Translations under genes and position numbers: made by a program
Origin: Helicobacter sp. MIT 00-7814
GTDB taxonomy: Bacteria > Campylobacterota > Campylobacteria > Campylobacterales > Helicobacteraceae
Assembly: GCF_003364115.1 (NCBI RefSeq)
Contig: NZ_NXLL01000008.1
Location: 1-64,000 of the forward strand
Reading direction: 5' to 3'
DNA: 64,000 bases
The notes under the pieces: generated by a model
What the model saw: the letters and a program-made list of their open reading frames with translations, nothing else
Told to the model about the DNA's origin: nothing
The model's database searches: none
In this document: positions 35,429 through 44,610 of the stretch, piece after piece
How positions within the stretch are numbered: position 1 is the stretch's first letter
Layout: each line of letters opens with the position of its first letter

Positions 35429-36246
35429 AGCCCATGATCCTTGTTGTAAAACTCAATCGCGCTTTGCATTGGCAAAATCATATCGCCCATTCTTAGCATT
35501 GGCGCGCCTTTGTCAAAAATAATGCTTTGCACCTCGCCCCTGCCAACGCGCGCGAGGTGGTATTGGCTTGTTTTTGGATCAAGATTGTATTCTGCGCGCA
35601 CATTGTAGCTTCCAGATTCTAGCTGTTTGCCATTTTCATCAATGCCATTCCATTCAAACTCGACATAGCCCTTTTTGCCTTCAAAGTTTTTGAGCGAAAT
35701 TGTCTTAACCAGCTCATTTTGTTGGTTAAAAATTGAAACCTTAGAATCCCCTCTGCTTGTATCAATCGCTTCATCAAAATAGATTTGAAACTTCACAGAT
35801 TCCCCAGCGCTTAGGTTAATGCCAAAAACATCAGTTTCTGCGATTTTGCCTATCATTGAGACAGAGTTAAGCGCATTTAGCCCAGCCATTGCGGCGTTTG
35901 AGCTTGCGGTGGTTTTCATACCTTCATTGAGAGATTCCAAAGATTCTTTCATTTTGGCTTGAAATTCTTTTAATTCTTTGTTGGTTTCTTGCGTAGATTT
36001 CATCGCTTCAGCGACTTCTACCATTGTTTTTTTATTTTGTTCTTGCATCTCTACTTGCGTGAGTTGGGCGGTTTGGGTGATGATTTTATCTGTTTCCATC
36101 GGCGCGGTTGGATCTTGATTTTTGAGCTGTTCTAAAAATAGGCGCATAAATGCGTCATTATCAAGCTCGTTGATATTTTTTGGATTTTGTTTTTGCTTTT
36201 CAATCTTGGCAGTTGCGCCTGTCACTTCAGCTAAATCAATCGCCAT
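35425..36246 (-). CDS. flgD: Flagellar hook assembly scaffold FlgD
   Basis: The cap protein for hook polymerisation, not kept in the finished hook. The N-terminal FlgD signature is clear: LDNDAFMRLFLEQLKNQDPTAPMETDKIITQTAQLTQVEMQEQNKK. The C-terminal half (about 135-255) has the FlgD Ig/tudor-like domain, with GIDENGKQLESGSYNVRAEY. It has 273 residues and sits between fliK and flgE; the 3' end overlaps flgE by four bases. Confidence 0.95.
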   Translation of the reverse strand: MAIDLAEVTGATAKIEKQKQNPKNINELDNDAFMRLFLEQLKNQDPTAPMETDKIITQTAQLTQVEMQEQNKKTMVEVAEAMKSTQETNKELKEFQAKMKESLESLNEGMKTTASSNAAMAGLNALNSVSMIGKIAETDVFGINLSAGESVKFQIYFDEAIDTSRGDSKVSIFNQQNELVKTISLKNFEGKKGYVEFEWNGIDENGKQLESGSYNVRAEYNLDPKTSQYHLARVGRGEVQSIIFDKGAPMLRMGDMILPMQSAIEFYNKDHGL

Positions 36247-36279
36247 CTAATCGCCCCTTTTTTATCAAAATATCAAAAT

Positions 36280-37809
36280 TTACGCATAGCGCGGGATACG
36301 CAAATGCATCGTATTTGGCATATTTGCGCTTGTATCATCATTTTCTAAGCCATTTTCATTCCGCGCAAGATTTGAGTCTTGATTGCGCTCGTTTTGCCCT
36401 TGTCTGGCGTTTTCCCCGCCACTTTGAGAAAAGCTCAAATCCACATTTTCAAAGCCAATTTGCGCAAGATTCGTGCGCAAATCCGTTTGATTTTGCATAA
36501 AAAGCGCGATTGCTTGCTGGTTTGAATGCACTTGCACATGCAAATCTTTGCCTTTTTTAGAAATGCTCACTTCAAGCGTGCCGAGATTTTGCGGATTGAG
36601 CTCTAGGGTGATTTTGGTAAGCGGGGGCTTATAGTTTTGGATCTCTTGGTAAAGATTTGAGGCAAAATTCCGCACAGATTCCCTAGCAAGCGCGGTGCGA
36701 TAGGCAAAAGGCGTGATTGTGTGCGCCCTTGTTGGTTGCATATTTTGCGCATTTTGCGTAGTTTGCGCGCTAGATTCTTTTGTGGCTGTTTTTTCCTTTA
36801 TGCTTGGTTTTGTGCTTTTGCCTTCTTCAGCGCTTTGGAGCTCTAGGAGAGATTCTAAAAACTCTTTATTGCTAGAATCTTGCACTTGCTCAAACTCATT
36901 TTGCACACTTTGCGTAGTTTGTGCGTTTTGTTGTTGGCTTCCTTGCTTTGGATTGCCACCTTGTTTGGAATCTTGTGTTTTTGGCTCGCTTGTTTTGTGA
37001 GATTCTTTGCTTTCATCATTTTGTGCCTTTTTTGGCTTTGGCGTTTGTTCTTTTGACTTAGCAAGCTCTTTGTTTGCGAGTGGAGCTTTGTTTTCGCTAG
37101 ATTCTAGCATATTTGCAAGGAGCGCTTCTTTTTGGCTTATTTGAGAATCCATTTGTATTTGTTCGGTTTCTTCATTTGTAGCCTGCGCGCTATTTATGCT
37201 AGAATCTGTGCTTTTTTGTGATGATGCCTGCGCGATATTTGCATTTTCCTGCGCTTTTTTTGGCTTTTCATTTGGTTTTTCATTTTGGGCAGTTTGTGTT
37301 TTTGTGTTTTTAGAATCCTGCGTAGATTCTTTTGTCGCGCTAGTTTGCGTGCTTTTTTGCTTTTGTGCGCTTTTTATTTCTTGCAAAGGATTTTTAGAAT
37401 CTTGCGCTAGGCTTGTTTCCTTATCCTGTGGCAAATCAGCATTTTTTTGCATTGCAGGAGTTTTCGCCTCTTTTGTAAGCGCGCTAGATTCTGTTGCTAG
37501 GGCTTGTGTGGCTTGTGATTTTTCTTGTTTTGGCGTTTGCTTTGTTTCTTGTTTAGGCTCTTGCTTAGATTCTGGCACTCTTTTAGGTTTGGGCGCGCTA
37601 GATTCTTCTAAGGTTTGAGAATCTTTTTGCAACGCAGAATCTTTTTGCACCTTTTGAGCGCGCTTTTCTTGCTTTTTTGTCTTTTGCGCTAAATCCGCTG
37701 GTTGCGCGACTTCTTGCGCATCTAGGGACTTTTGCTCTGCTATTAGCTCTTTTTTATTGAGCGTTTTAATGTTCTTATTAGCTTTGTCTGGGTAAGTCCT
37801 TTTGTCCAA
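36280..37809 (-). CDS. fliK: Flagellar hook-length control protein FliK
   Basis: A secreted ruler that measures hook length and switches the export apparatus. The 509 residues begin with about 370 residues of Lys/Gln/Ser/Thr/Ala-rich disordered sequence, as usual for the ruler part. The conserved C-terminal switch domain (about 405-475) follows, with ITLELNPQNLGTLEVSISKKGKDLHVQVHSNQQAIALFMQNQTDLRTNL. The start is uncertain: the frame opens at a TTG at 37809 inside the upstream gene, without a clear ribosome binding site, so coupling to that gene is likely. Confidence 0.88.
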   Translation of the reverse strand: MDKRTYPDKANKNIKTLNKKELIAEQKSLDAQEVAQPADLAQKTKKQEKRAQKVQKDSALQKDSQTLEESSAPKPKRVPESKQEPKQETKQTPKQEKSQATQALATESSALTKEAKTPAMQKNADLPQDKETSLAQDSKNPLQEIKSAQKQKSTQTSATKESTQDSKNTKTQTAQNEKPNEKPKKAQENANIAQASSQKSTDSSINSAQATNEETEQIQMDSQISQKEALLANMLESSENKAPLANKELAKSKEQTPKPKKAQNDESKESHKTSEPKTQDSKQGGNPKQGSQQQNAQTTQSVQNEFEQVQDSSNKEFLESLLELQSAEEGKSTKPSIKEKTATKESSAQTTQNAQNMQPTRAHTITPFAYRTALARESVRNFASNLYQEIQNYKPPLTKITLELNPQNLGTLEVSISKKGKDLHVQVHSNQQAIALFMQNQTDLRTNLAQIGFENVDLSFSQSGGENARQGQNERNQDSNLARNENGLENDDTSANMPNTMHLRIPRYA

Positions 37810-38539
37810 GTAGCGCGCTTAAGGAGGGTGTGCCCTCATCTTTTTTGGCTTCCTCATAGATATTTGAAATCTTGCTTGTGATATTTTTTGGCTTTCTTAC
37901 GCCACGATTGATAACCGCCACACGCTCTTCCTTGCTTTCAAACTCATATTCAATCTTTTGTGTGGCTGAAAGTGGCTTAGGTTTTGGCTTTGGCGCAACT
38001 TGTGTTTGCAGACTTTCAGATTCTGTCTCTGCGCTTATTTTTGCTGGATTGAGATTTTGCTCTTTTGCGAGGTTTAGCACATCTTCAAGCGTTTTTGGAT
38101 TTTTAGAATCTAGCTCTTTTTGCTCAAGCTTATTTTGTGGCTCTGGGAGCTTTGCTAGCTTGATACGCGCATTTTGTGTTGTATTTTGGTTTGGCGTCTC
38201 TTTTTGCGCCTTAGATTCTGGCGCGGTGCTTAGGGCTTGCGCTAGGGGATTGAGCGTTTTTGTGCTTTGGGTTGGATTTTGTGTTTGCGTGAGCGCAGTT
38301 GTGGGCTTTGCTTTAGAATCTAGCGCATTGCTTAGGCTAGGCTTTTGAGATTCTAAAACTTCTTGCGCGCCTTGAGTAGCGCCCTTTTGAGCGTTTGGGG
38401 CTACTTCGCTTTTTTGCGCTTGTGCCTCATCTTGCGCTTGTTTTAAAAACTTTTTAAAATCCTCTTTTGGCACGCTATTTTTTGTACTTTGTGGCGCTTG
38501 TTGCGCACTTGCTTGAGAACGCAAAACATCTTCTATCAT
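37778..38539 (-). CDS. Hypothetical protein heading the hook operon
   Basis: 253 residues, hydrophilic and low in complexity (Gln/Ala/Lys/Pro/Ser), with no signal peptide or recognised domain. The C-terminal segment KIEYEFESKEERVAVINRGVRKPKNITSKISNIYEEA is the least biased and may be the functional part. It is the first gene after a sigma54-type promoter at 38580-38598, has GGAGG before its ATG, and overlaps fliK by 32 bases. It is probably a flagellar-assembly factor, perhaps a second ruler-like or chaperone-like protein; this is inferred from position only. Confidence 0.7.
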   Translation of the reverse strand: MIEDVLRSQASAQQAPQSTKNSVPKEDFKKFLKQAQDEAQAQKSEVAPNAQKGATQGAQEVLESQKPSLSNALDSKAKPTTALTQTQNPTQSTKTLNPLAQALSTAPESKAQKETPNQNTTQNARIKLAKLPEPQNKLEQKELDSKNPKTLEDVLNLAKEQNLNPAKISAETESESLQTQVAPKPKPKPLSATQKIEYEFESKEERVAVINRGVRKPKNITSKISNIYEEAKKDEGTPSLSALLGQKDLPRQS

Positions 38540-38579
38540 TTTTTGCCTCCATTAAAATGGTTATTTTTAAAAGAGACAA

Positions 38580-38598
38580 AGCAAAAGATATTCCCTAA
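38580..38598 (-). promoter_or_regulatory. Sigma54 (RpoN) promoter of the hook operon
   Basis: The minus strand reads TAGGGAATATCTTTTGCTTT, with GG and GC separated by exactly ten bases (GG at 38594-38593, GC at 38582-38581). It lies 42 bases before the first gene. RpoN control of hook genes is established in H. pylori and Campylobacter. Confidence 0.7.
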
Positions 38599-38605
38599 AG
38601 CTTTT

Positions 38606-39166
38606 TTAAAGACTTGGCAATGCGCTTAAAATTATCACAATAATTCCGCTTAAAAACACCCATACAGCGCTTTTTCGCTTACCTTTGCAAAATTTTGTCG
38701 CCACTAAGCCAGAGAGATAAAAAATAAGAAGTGAAATGCTAAAGCACACCGCCACAATGTCAAAAAACGGCGTGTTTGAGCTCACATGAAGCCCTAGCAT
38801 AATGCCAAACAAATTGCGCTTTAGCACCATAAGGCGGTAGTATGGCTCTTTTGTCTGCTTGTCAAACGAGCCATACGCCACTATATGATAGCCCAAAGTC
38901 CCCATTCTCACCGCACCAGATTCATAGACTTCAAACTCTGTGCTGCTTGGCATTGGTAAATTGTGGGAATCTAAAACGCTTTTGATAAACGCTACTTCTT
39001 CGCCGGGCTTTGGCAGGCGCTCAATCTCCAAAAACTGCGCCTTACCCTCCCATGTATGCTCCAAACCACAAATCGCCACAACGCCCGTGATGATATACAG
39101 CACAATCGCGGGCAGAAAAAAGATGCTCAAATAGGTGTGGATCCACATCCAGCTTTTTTTATTCAT
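38606..39166 (-). CDS. PepSY-TM-like membrane protein
   Basis: About 186 residues. The basic start NKKSWMWIHTYLSIFFLPAIVLYIITGVVAI is the first helix of PepSY-associated TM proteins, often encoded beside siderophore receptors and thought to aid iron reduction or release. A periplasmic stretch (about 35-120) with tryptophan/tyrosine-rich strands follows, then two further helices (FFDIVAVCFSISLLIFYLSGL and a C-terminal one). The ATG at 39166 has AAAGG before it and avoids the longer overlap with the upstream gene. It follows the TonB receptor gene by 16 bases and is probably in its operon. Confidence 0.75.
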   Translation of the reverse strand: MNKKSWMWIHTYLSIFFLPAIVLYIITGVVAICGLEHTWEGKAQFLEIERLPKPGEEVAFIKSVLDSHNLPMPSSTEFEVYESGAVRMGTLGYHIVAYGSFDKQTKEPYYRLMVLKRNLFGIMLGLHVSSNTPFFDIVAVCFSISLLIFYLSGLVATKFCKGKRKSAVWVFLSGIIVIILSALPSL

Positions 39167-39182
39167 AACGCGCCTTTGGGGG

Positions 39183-41335
39183 TTAGAAGTCAAAGCTTAC
39201 ATTGACATAATAGCGTCTGCCATCTTGCACGCTTGGACCATATAAATTGACATATCGATCTGTAAGCACTCCGTTATTGTTTATATATTGAAAATTATTA
39301 GTTTTGTAAAAATCCACATTTAGCAAGTTATAGATTCCCGCATCAACGCGTAATTTATTCTTTCTCCCTAAGTCAAAGACATAGCTTGCGCCGAGATTGA
39401 GTAAAGTGTAAGGTTTGTAATATTGCCCGCCGAAAAATTCTCTAATCGCAGGAATATTACGATAGGTGCTTGTGAGCGAATAATGCGAACTATATAGCCC
39501 TTGCAAATAGACATTAAACTTTTCATAAGTGTAAGAAAGCTTTGCAGAAAATTTATGTATCGGCATAAGGTAGAAGTCATTGCCATCAATTTGCGTGTTG
39601 CGCGTAAGGGTGTAATTCATATCAAAGCCCACGCCAAAAATAGGTTTAATCCCAAAGCTACTTTCTAAGCCATAACTACGCGCATCAATAATGTTTGAAA
39701 GCATATAGCAAGTGCCTGCAGGATTTGGGCAAACAGGGCTAATATTTGCGCCTGTGCCACTAATAGAGCCTACCGCATTTTTAAAATCTGTATAAAATCC
39801 TGTCAGTGAAAAATCGATATACTCATTATCAAACATAGTGCCAAGCTCATAGCTTATAGAGCTTTCTGGTTTTAGTTTGGAATTCCCAATCGCAGCGCCC
39901 CAAGAAGCCACACCACGCACAGCATCGCTAGATTCGCTAATTGAAGCGGCGCGATAGCCTGTCGCAACACCCCCTTTAATATTCCAAGAATCTGTAATAT
40001 TATAGACTAAATACGCGCGAGGTGCGAGGAATGAACCAAATTGATCGCTAAAATTATAACGCGCACCGGCTGTGAAAATAAGTGGCTCAAAAATCTGCCA
40101 TTCATCTTCTGCATAGAGCGCTAAGGAATTGCGGTATTGATTAAGCTTATTAAGTATGGAATCTTTGTAATGCTCCAAGCGGTATTCCGCGCCAAGATTT
40201 AAAATATTAGAATCCCACATGGTGAGATTTAACCTCGAGCTAGCAATAAAGTCATTTGCCTCTACGGTGCGATTTGCGCCATTTTCTAGCAATACACCTG
40301 TATTTGCCCAGCGCAAATATTGCAAAGAATTTTTCCAATTTCCAAAGCTATAGTCCCCACTATGCACGACATTTGCATTAATATTTTGGATTCCAATAGA
40401 ATCTTTTGCTTGAACCCCTCTAATGCCTGTAGAGGTTATCGGATTAGCATAATCCAAAAAGGCATAGTCAATATCCGCATAAATGAGATTTTGAGAATCC
40501 GGAGTGTAGCTTAGGCGTGCGCCATAGTTTTGTAAAAAGTATTTAAAAGCTGGCGTGTAAGCTCCGCGCGAAGGTGTGATAACTTGCCCTAAATTATCCC
40601 TCACCTCGCCCGGCGCGCCGTGGTGGATAGTTTGTGCGCGCAATGCCAAGCCTACTTTGTCAGACAAAGGACCGGCGAGATAGATTTGTGGTTGCAAAGT
40701 AGAGCCTTGCGCGCTAGATTCTGTAATAATGCTACGCAAGGTTACATTCCCGCCCCATTCCTTTGGCACGGGCTTTGTGATGACATTGACCACGCCACCA
40801 AGCGCATCAGAGCCATACAGCGTGCTCATAGGACCACGGATAACCTCTATACGCTCAATCGCGCTTGTCGGAGGCATAAAGCCATTATACACATTAACCG
40901 AAATGAGCTGCGCGTTCATCGAAGTTTGACGCATACCATCAATCAGCACAAGCGTGTAAGCCGAGCTAAGCCCGCGCATAGAGATTGAGGGTGAAGCAGA
41001 GCTGTTGTAAGAGACATTAACGCCGGGCAAAAACTCTAGCGCCTCGCCAAGCGAGCGATAAGGGCGCCTTTGCAAATCCTCTTTATCCACCACGCTAACA
41101 CTTGCGGGCGCGTCCATGATGTCTTTTGCCTGTCCGGCGGTGGCGGTGACTACGGATTTTTCCAAACGCACATTTTGGATATTTTGGGATTCTGGAGATT
41201 TTTGCGAATCTGAAGAATTTTCAGCTGAAATTTCTTGCGAATGAAGGAAGCTAAAAGTGAGAGATATTGCTATTAAAGCGATAAATTTACTATTGCCCCC
41301 CCCCCATTTAGGCTTTTTCTTATAACACTTATCAT
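39183..41335 (-). CDS. TonB-dependent outer-membrane receptor, poly-G phase-variable, OFF
   Basis: An iron/heme-type gated beta-barrel. The plug domain (SVVTATAGQAKDIMDAPASVSVVDKEDLQ.., LVLIDGMRQTSMN, VEVIRGPMSTLYGSDALGGVVNVITK) and the C-terminal strand ending in aromatic VSFDF are intact from about 41171 onward. The true start is ATG 41335 with AAAGGAG upstream. The encoded signal peptide KFIALIAISLTFSFLHS lies after a ten-G tract (41296-41305). With ten G the upstream frame ends ten codons after the tract; 8 or 11 G would join both parts. The gene is therefore OFF here, unless translation starts at GTG 41171 without a signal peptide. PepSY gene downstream. Confidence 0.88.
41296..41305 (-). 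repeat. G10 phase-variation tract in the first TonB receptor gene
   Basis: Ten C on the plus strand. Coding-strand reading is AAT GGG GGG GGG GCA and hits TAA; the receptor frame needs GGC AAT AGT AAA after the tract, i.e. 8 or 11 G. Off by one base. Confidence 0.9.
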
Positions 41336-41369
41336 AGTGAGAACTCCTTTTAAAATAATTTGCGCGCGC

Positions 41370-41397
41370 ATTATAATGCTTTTTTGAAAAAAATCAA
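41370..41397 (-). promoter_or_regulatory. Promoter of the first TonB receptor gene
   Basis: On the minus strand, TTGATT (41397-41392), a 16-base spacer, then TATAAT (41375-41370), about 35 bases before the ATG at 41335. The -10 lies inside a perfect 12-bp palindrome GCATTATAATGC, a possible operator. No clear Fur consensus. Confidence 0.6.
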
Positions 41398-41640
41398 GTA
41401 TGGAATAAAAAATTTGCTTGCAAATTTTTACTTAGAATCCAAATGCAGTGTGCGGCACGCACCCTCAAAAAAGCGTTGTCGGGGGTGGGGGATTGATAAG
41501 GGGGAGGGGAGCGAGCTTGCTAATTCAAGCCCCCTCCCCCTTATCGAACAAATACATTTTAAGAATCTAAGTAAGATTGAGCGAAGCTAGGGGGATTCTG
41601 AAAATATAGAATCTTAAAATCTAGCCATTGCAAAGATTCT

Positions 41641-41728
41641 AAAAATGGATTGCTTCGCTAACGCTCGTAATGACAAATATTCCGCACGTCATTGCGAGGA
41701 TTTGAAAAATCCGAAGCAATCTATTTTT
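41641..41728. repeat. Long palindrome with GGATTGCTTCG / CGAAGCAATC arms
   Basis: Arm 41641-41657 pairs with 41712-41728 at 16 of 17 positions. Inside, AATGAC pairs with GTCATT. Parts of this element recur at 16605-16670 (in the GT9 gene), 17537-17560 and 50133-50146, so it is a dispersed repeat family distinct from the GCGGGATTTATTCCCGC family. Confidence 0.75.
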
Positions 41729-41910
41729 AAAAAAACACTTTTAAAAATCTAAAGTTTTAAATCCTGTTTAGATTCCAAAAATCTCAACTTATTTCTAATT
41801 TCTTAAATTCTCTTTGTCTTATTTTTCAGAATCCCTTGCTCTCACTTCCTAAAATTTTTTAGATTCTCTAAAATTGTTTTTTCACGCAAAAGGTCGCTCC
41901 CCTCTCCTCA

Positions 41911-41958
41911 CTCCCCCCGCGCCAGAAAAGCTCCGCGCTTTTCTTCTCTCGGGGGGAG
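41911..41958. repeat. Compound hairpin CTCCCCCCG / CGGGGGGAG
   Basis: Outer perfect 9-bp stem (41911-41919 with 41950-41958) enclosing an inner 7-bp stem AGAAAAG / CTTTTCT (41924-41930 with 41938-41944). Intergenic; function unknown. Confidence 0.6.
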
Positions 41959-41992
41959 AGCCTCGCTATCTCCCTTGCTAGAAAAAAATCGG

Positions 41993-42014
41993 GCATTGGC
42001 ACTTCTGCCAATGC
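41993..42014. repeat. Perfect 9-bp hairpin with CTTC tetraloop
   Basis: GCATTGGCA-CTTC-TGCCAATGC. Intergenic, about 70 bases beyond the stop codon of the methyltransferase gene on the other strand. It has no T run, so a terminator role is unclear. Confidence 0.6.
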
Positions 42015-42110
42015 TAAATCACCGCTTTTTTTCACCACGCAAGGGGCGAGAATAAGGGTTACGCTTGCACGTAACTTGAATTCCTTTATTCCATTTTATT
42101 TGCATTTTGC
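42010..42110. repeat. Two-copy spacer repeat (copy 1)
   Basis: CTAAATCACCGCTTTTTTT, ACGCAAGGGG, GTTACGCTTG, ATTCC and ATTTATTTG-type blocks recur in the same order at 50188-50277. Each copy lies at the 3' end of a phase-variable gene: the methyltransferase here, the second TonB receptor there. Confidence 0.55.
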
Positions 42111-42932
42111 AAGGTTATATAATCTTTTGCTTTTTGTATATTTGGCTTTCTGCATGAAAGGTGCGTGTATAGCGATAATTCATTGCTTATGCCAAAGAGA
42201 GATTTTTTTATATCGTCAAAGAAAAATTGGCATACCTCAATAATTTCCTGCTGTGTATTCACATGTTCGTAATTCATAATAACATCATAATTTAGCCCAT
42301 ATTTGTGGTGAAATTCAAGTCCTGTAGTTGCCTTGTAACCGAGTGTCCAAAGGAATCTTCCTTGTGAAGGGATAGAGGCTGAAAACACGCCATCATCTGC
42401 TAAAAGTAAGCAAGAGTATGCCACAACTAGCGGTAAATCTAAAATATGTTCCAAAACTGCTGATGAAATGATTCTATCATAAAGTGCAGAGTCTGCTGTT
42501 TGTGAGGAGTGAGGATTTGTAGGTGTGGGGTTTGGTTGATTAGCATTAAAGAAGTATTGCCCCCCCCCTTATTTGCGTTTTTAGTACGCCATATTCACTA
42601 GCTACTTCTGCGATATCATTATAGACTTTATGCACTTTTGAGAGATTGGGAGAATCTGCATAAAGAGATGAAAATGGCTCAATGACATCATAATGCGAAA
42701 AATCACTTTCAAATTTTAGCTGATTGAGCGTTCCAGCACCTATTTCTAGCGTTTTATGTCCTCGCAAACCTTTTGTATCTTTTGCGATTTTTTTGTGTAG
42801 CCACTGCTCCATTTTTTGTGCCAATCCACTTGCTGTGGTTTCTCCATTGCGATTACTTTTATAAAACTGCTCATAGATTTCTTGGTATTCTTTAGGTAGC
42901 GGATTGCGCGTTTTTGGGAATTTTTCAAACAT
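42086..42932 (-). CDS. Class I SAM-dependent methyltransferase, poly-G phase-variable, OFF
   Basis: Two open segments in different frames form one gene of about 280 codons joined at a nine-G tract (42560-42568). The first segment (from ATG 42932) has motif I LEIGAGTLNQLKF and the acidic loop YDVIEPF. The second has IISSAVLEHILDLPLVVAYSCLLLADDGVFSASIPSQGRF, the post-motif region of Methyltransf_11-type enzymes. With nine G the first frame stops six codons after the tract; with eight G it would read through as AGG GGG GGG CAA TAC. The acceptor is unknown; small surface-sugar methyltransferases are typical phase-variable targets. There is no restriction or DNA-methyltransferase motif. Confidence 0.82.
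42560..42568 (-). repeat. G9 phase-variation tract in the methyltransferase gene
   Basis: Nine C on the plus strand. Eight (or eleven) would restore the methyltransferase frame, so the gene is OFF by one base. Confidence 0.88.
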
Positions 42933-42960
42933 TCTAGTTCCTTTGGGTTTTTTATTTTCT

Positions 42961-44598
42961 TTAAATCTTAAACTTCTCCAAGTGCATTTTGAGCGTTGTG
43001 GAAATCTGCTCTAGCGCCATGCTGGCTTGTGCGTTTTGCTCCATAAGGTCGCTTGTAGTTTTGGAATTTTGCGTCATATTGCTAATATCCGCGCTAATCT
43101 TACTCATCGTAGTGACTTGACTTTGGCTTGCCTGCGCGACATCTTTTGCCTTTGAGAGAGAATCTGTGGCTTGTGTGTAAATCTCCTCAAGTATTTGCGT
43201 CGCTTCATTTGCAAGCTGCAAGCCCTTTTCCACCTTTGGCATCGCGGCTTCCATCGACTCCACGCCTGTTTGCGTTTCGCTTTGGATAATCTGAATCATC
43301 GCCGCGATTTCTGAAGTGGCTTTTTGCGTCTTTTCAGCTAGCTTTCTTACTTCATCTGCCACGACTGCAAAGCCCCTACCATGCTCGCCTGCGCGCGCTG
43401 CTTCAATCGCGGCATTAAGCGCTAGCAAATTCGTTTGATCGGCAATATCTTTGATAAGCTGGGTTGATGAGCTAATATCTTGCGCGTGTTGGTCAAGCGA
43501 TTTGATATGCTCGCCCGTCTCGCTCACAGCTTCTGTGATTTTTTCAATCTCGCTTGCTGTAGCCTGCACAGATTCTCGTCCTTTTTGCGCTAGATCTGTC
43601 GTGCGCGAGGAGTTTTCTTCGGTTTGTGTGGCGATATCTGCGACATTATTTGTGGTGTTTGAGAGATTTTGTATTACTTGAATAAATTTATGCGCAAACT
43701 CCACTTGCTCATTTGACACCTTGCTTGCAGATTCTGAAGATTGCGCTACTTGCTCGGCGCGCAAATTGAGCTCTTTTGCATTATTGATAAGCTCATGCAT
43801 AAGCGTTTTAAGCTGGCTTTGCATTTTATCAGCTGCATCAAGGAGGCTATCTGCGGCTTTTGAAGGGATAGTTTGGCACAAATTCCCCTGCGCGATGCCT
43901 CGCATAATCGTTGCCGCGATTTTAGGCTCACCACCAAGGAGCGACATAAGATTCCTAATGATGAAAAACGACACGCTAACAGCAAGGATAATCGCCAAAA
44001 GCACCAGCCAAAACATCACCACCAAATAAGTAGAAACCTCGCTTTGCGCGAGTTTGTTTGCTTCAAGATTCTTTTCCTCTTGATAGTCGATAAACTCATT
44101 TATCACCGCAAGCCACTGCACAAAAAGCCCGCGCACTTGAGAATCTAGCAATCTGTTTGCGCTCTCAATATCGCCTTTGAAAGAAAGTTCGATGAGATTT
44201 TTAATAAGTGGCATTGCTTGAGATTCTGTTTGTTTAATGCGCGCGAGAATCTCTTTATCTTTAGAATCTACCATATTTTCTTGCTTGAAAATCTCGTCCA
44301 TTTTTTGCGCACTTTGCGCGTAGTCGTCTTCTAACTTTTGGATAAGGCTAAGCGTTTGTTGCATCGCTTTTGTGTCGCTTTGCAAGAGCAAATCCCTTAC
44401 CCCGATACTTCTATCATGCACGCTTCCGCGGAAGTCGATTGCGTAGCGTTGCTTGACGGAATTGACTTGATTGATTTCCTCGAGTATGTGAGAGATACCA
44501 TTGACTTTGACATAACTCATAACGGCGATAATAAGCATCAATACGCCAAGTATGCTAAACCCACAAATGAGCTGCATACGCACCGACAAACTTTTCAT
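42961..44598 (-). CDS. Methyl-accepting chemotaxis protein
   Basis: A 545-residue transmembrane chemoreceptor. TM1 is at about 9-31 and a four-helix-bundle-type periplasmic sensor spans about 32-185 (Q-rich helices, [24 protein letters not shown]). TM2 is at about 187-212, followed by HAMP. A cytoplasmic signalling domain contains the hairpin tip [47 protein letters not shown]. There is no C-terminal CheR-tether pentapeptide and no CZB domain. Ligand unknown. It lies 13 bases downstream of the EamA transporter gene on the same strand, so the two may be cotranscribed. Confidence 0.95.
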   Translation of the reverse strand: MKSLSVRMQLICGFSILGVLMLIIAVMSYVKVNGISHILEEINQVNSVKQRYAIDFRGSVHDRSIGVRDLLLQSDTKAMQQTLSLIQKLEDDYAQSAQKMDEIFKQENMVDSKDKEILARIKQTESQAMPLIKNLIELSFKGDIESANRLLDSQVRGLFVQWLAVINEFIDYQEEKNLEANKLAQSEVSTYLVVMFWLVLLAIILAVSVSFFIIRNLMSLLGGEPKIAATIMRGIAQGNLCQTIPSKAADSLLDAADKMQSQLKTLMHELINNAKELNLRAEQVAQSSESASKVSNEQVEFAHKFIQVIQNLSNTTNNVADIATQTEENSSRTTDLAQKGRESVQATASEIEKITEAVSETGEHIKSLDQHAQDISSSTQLIKDIADQTNLLALNAAIEAARAGEHGRGFAVVADEVRKLAEKTQKATSEIAAMIQIIQSETQTGVESMEAAMPKVEKGLQLANEATQILEEIYTQATDSLSKAKDVAQASQSQVTTMSKISADISNMTQNSKTTSDLMEQNAQASMALEQISTTLKMHLEKFKI

Positions 44599-44610
44599 AC
44601 AAAAACTCCT

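Larger units (their letters stand above)
41336..42085. other. Long intergenic region packed with inverted repeats
   Basis: No credible gene in 750 bases. It holds: the receptor promoter; an AT hairpin near 41405; the motif GCGTTGTCGGGGG (41473-41485); a perfect 15-bp inverted repeat GATAAGGGGGAGGGG / CCCCTCCCCCTTATC (41495-41509, 41531-41545); the CATTGCGAGG hairpin (41641-41728); a compound hairpin (41911-41958); and GCATTGGCA-CTTC-TGCCAATGC (41993-42014). From about 42010 it resembles 50190-50275. Confidence 0.75.

Noticed and set aside
36713-38348. Long Cys/Phe/Leu-rich plus-strand frames opposite fliK and its neighbour
   Set aside because: They mirror the low-complexity Gln/Ser/Lys coding of the minus-strand flagellar genes, and have no ribosome binding sites or domains.
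41360-41590. 76-codon plus-strand frame in the repeat-rich spacer
   Set aside because: It runs through the palindromes and promoter of the TonB receptor, and has no plausible protein character.
41495-42014. Palindrome cluster considered as integron attC cassettes or a tRNA/attachment site
   Set aside because: No attC core sites, integrase, tRNA cloverleaf or direct repeat ends were found.
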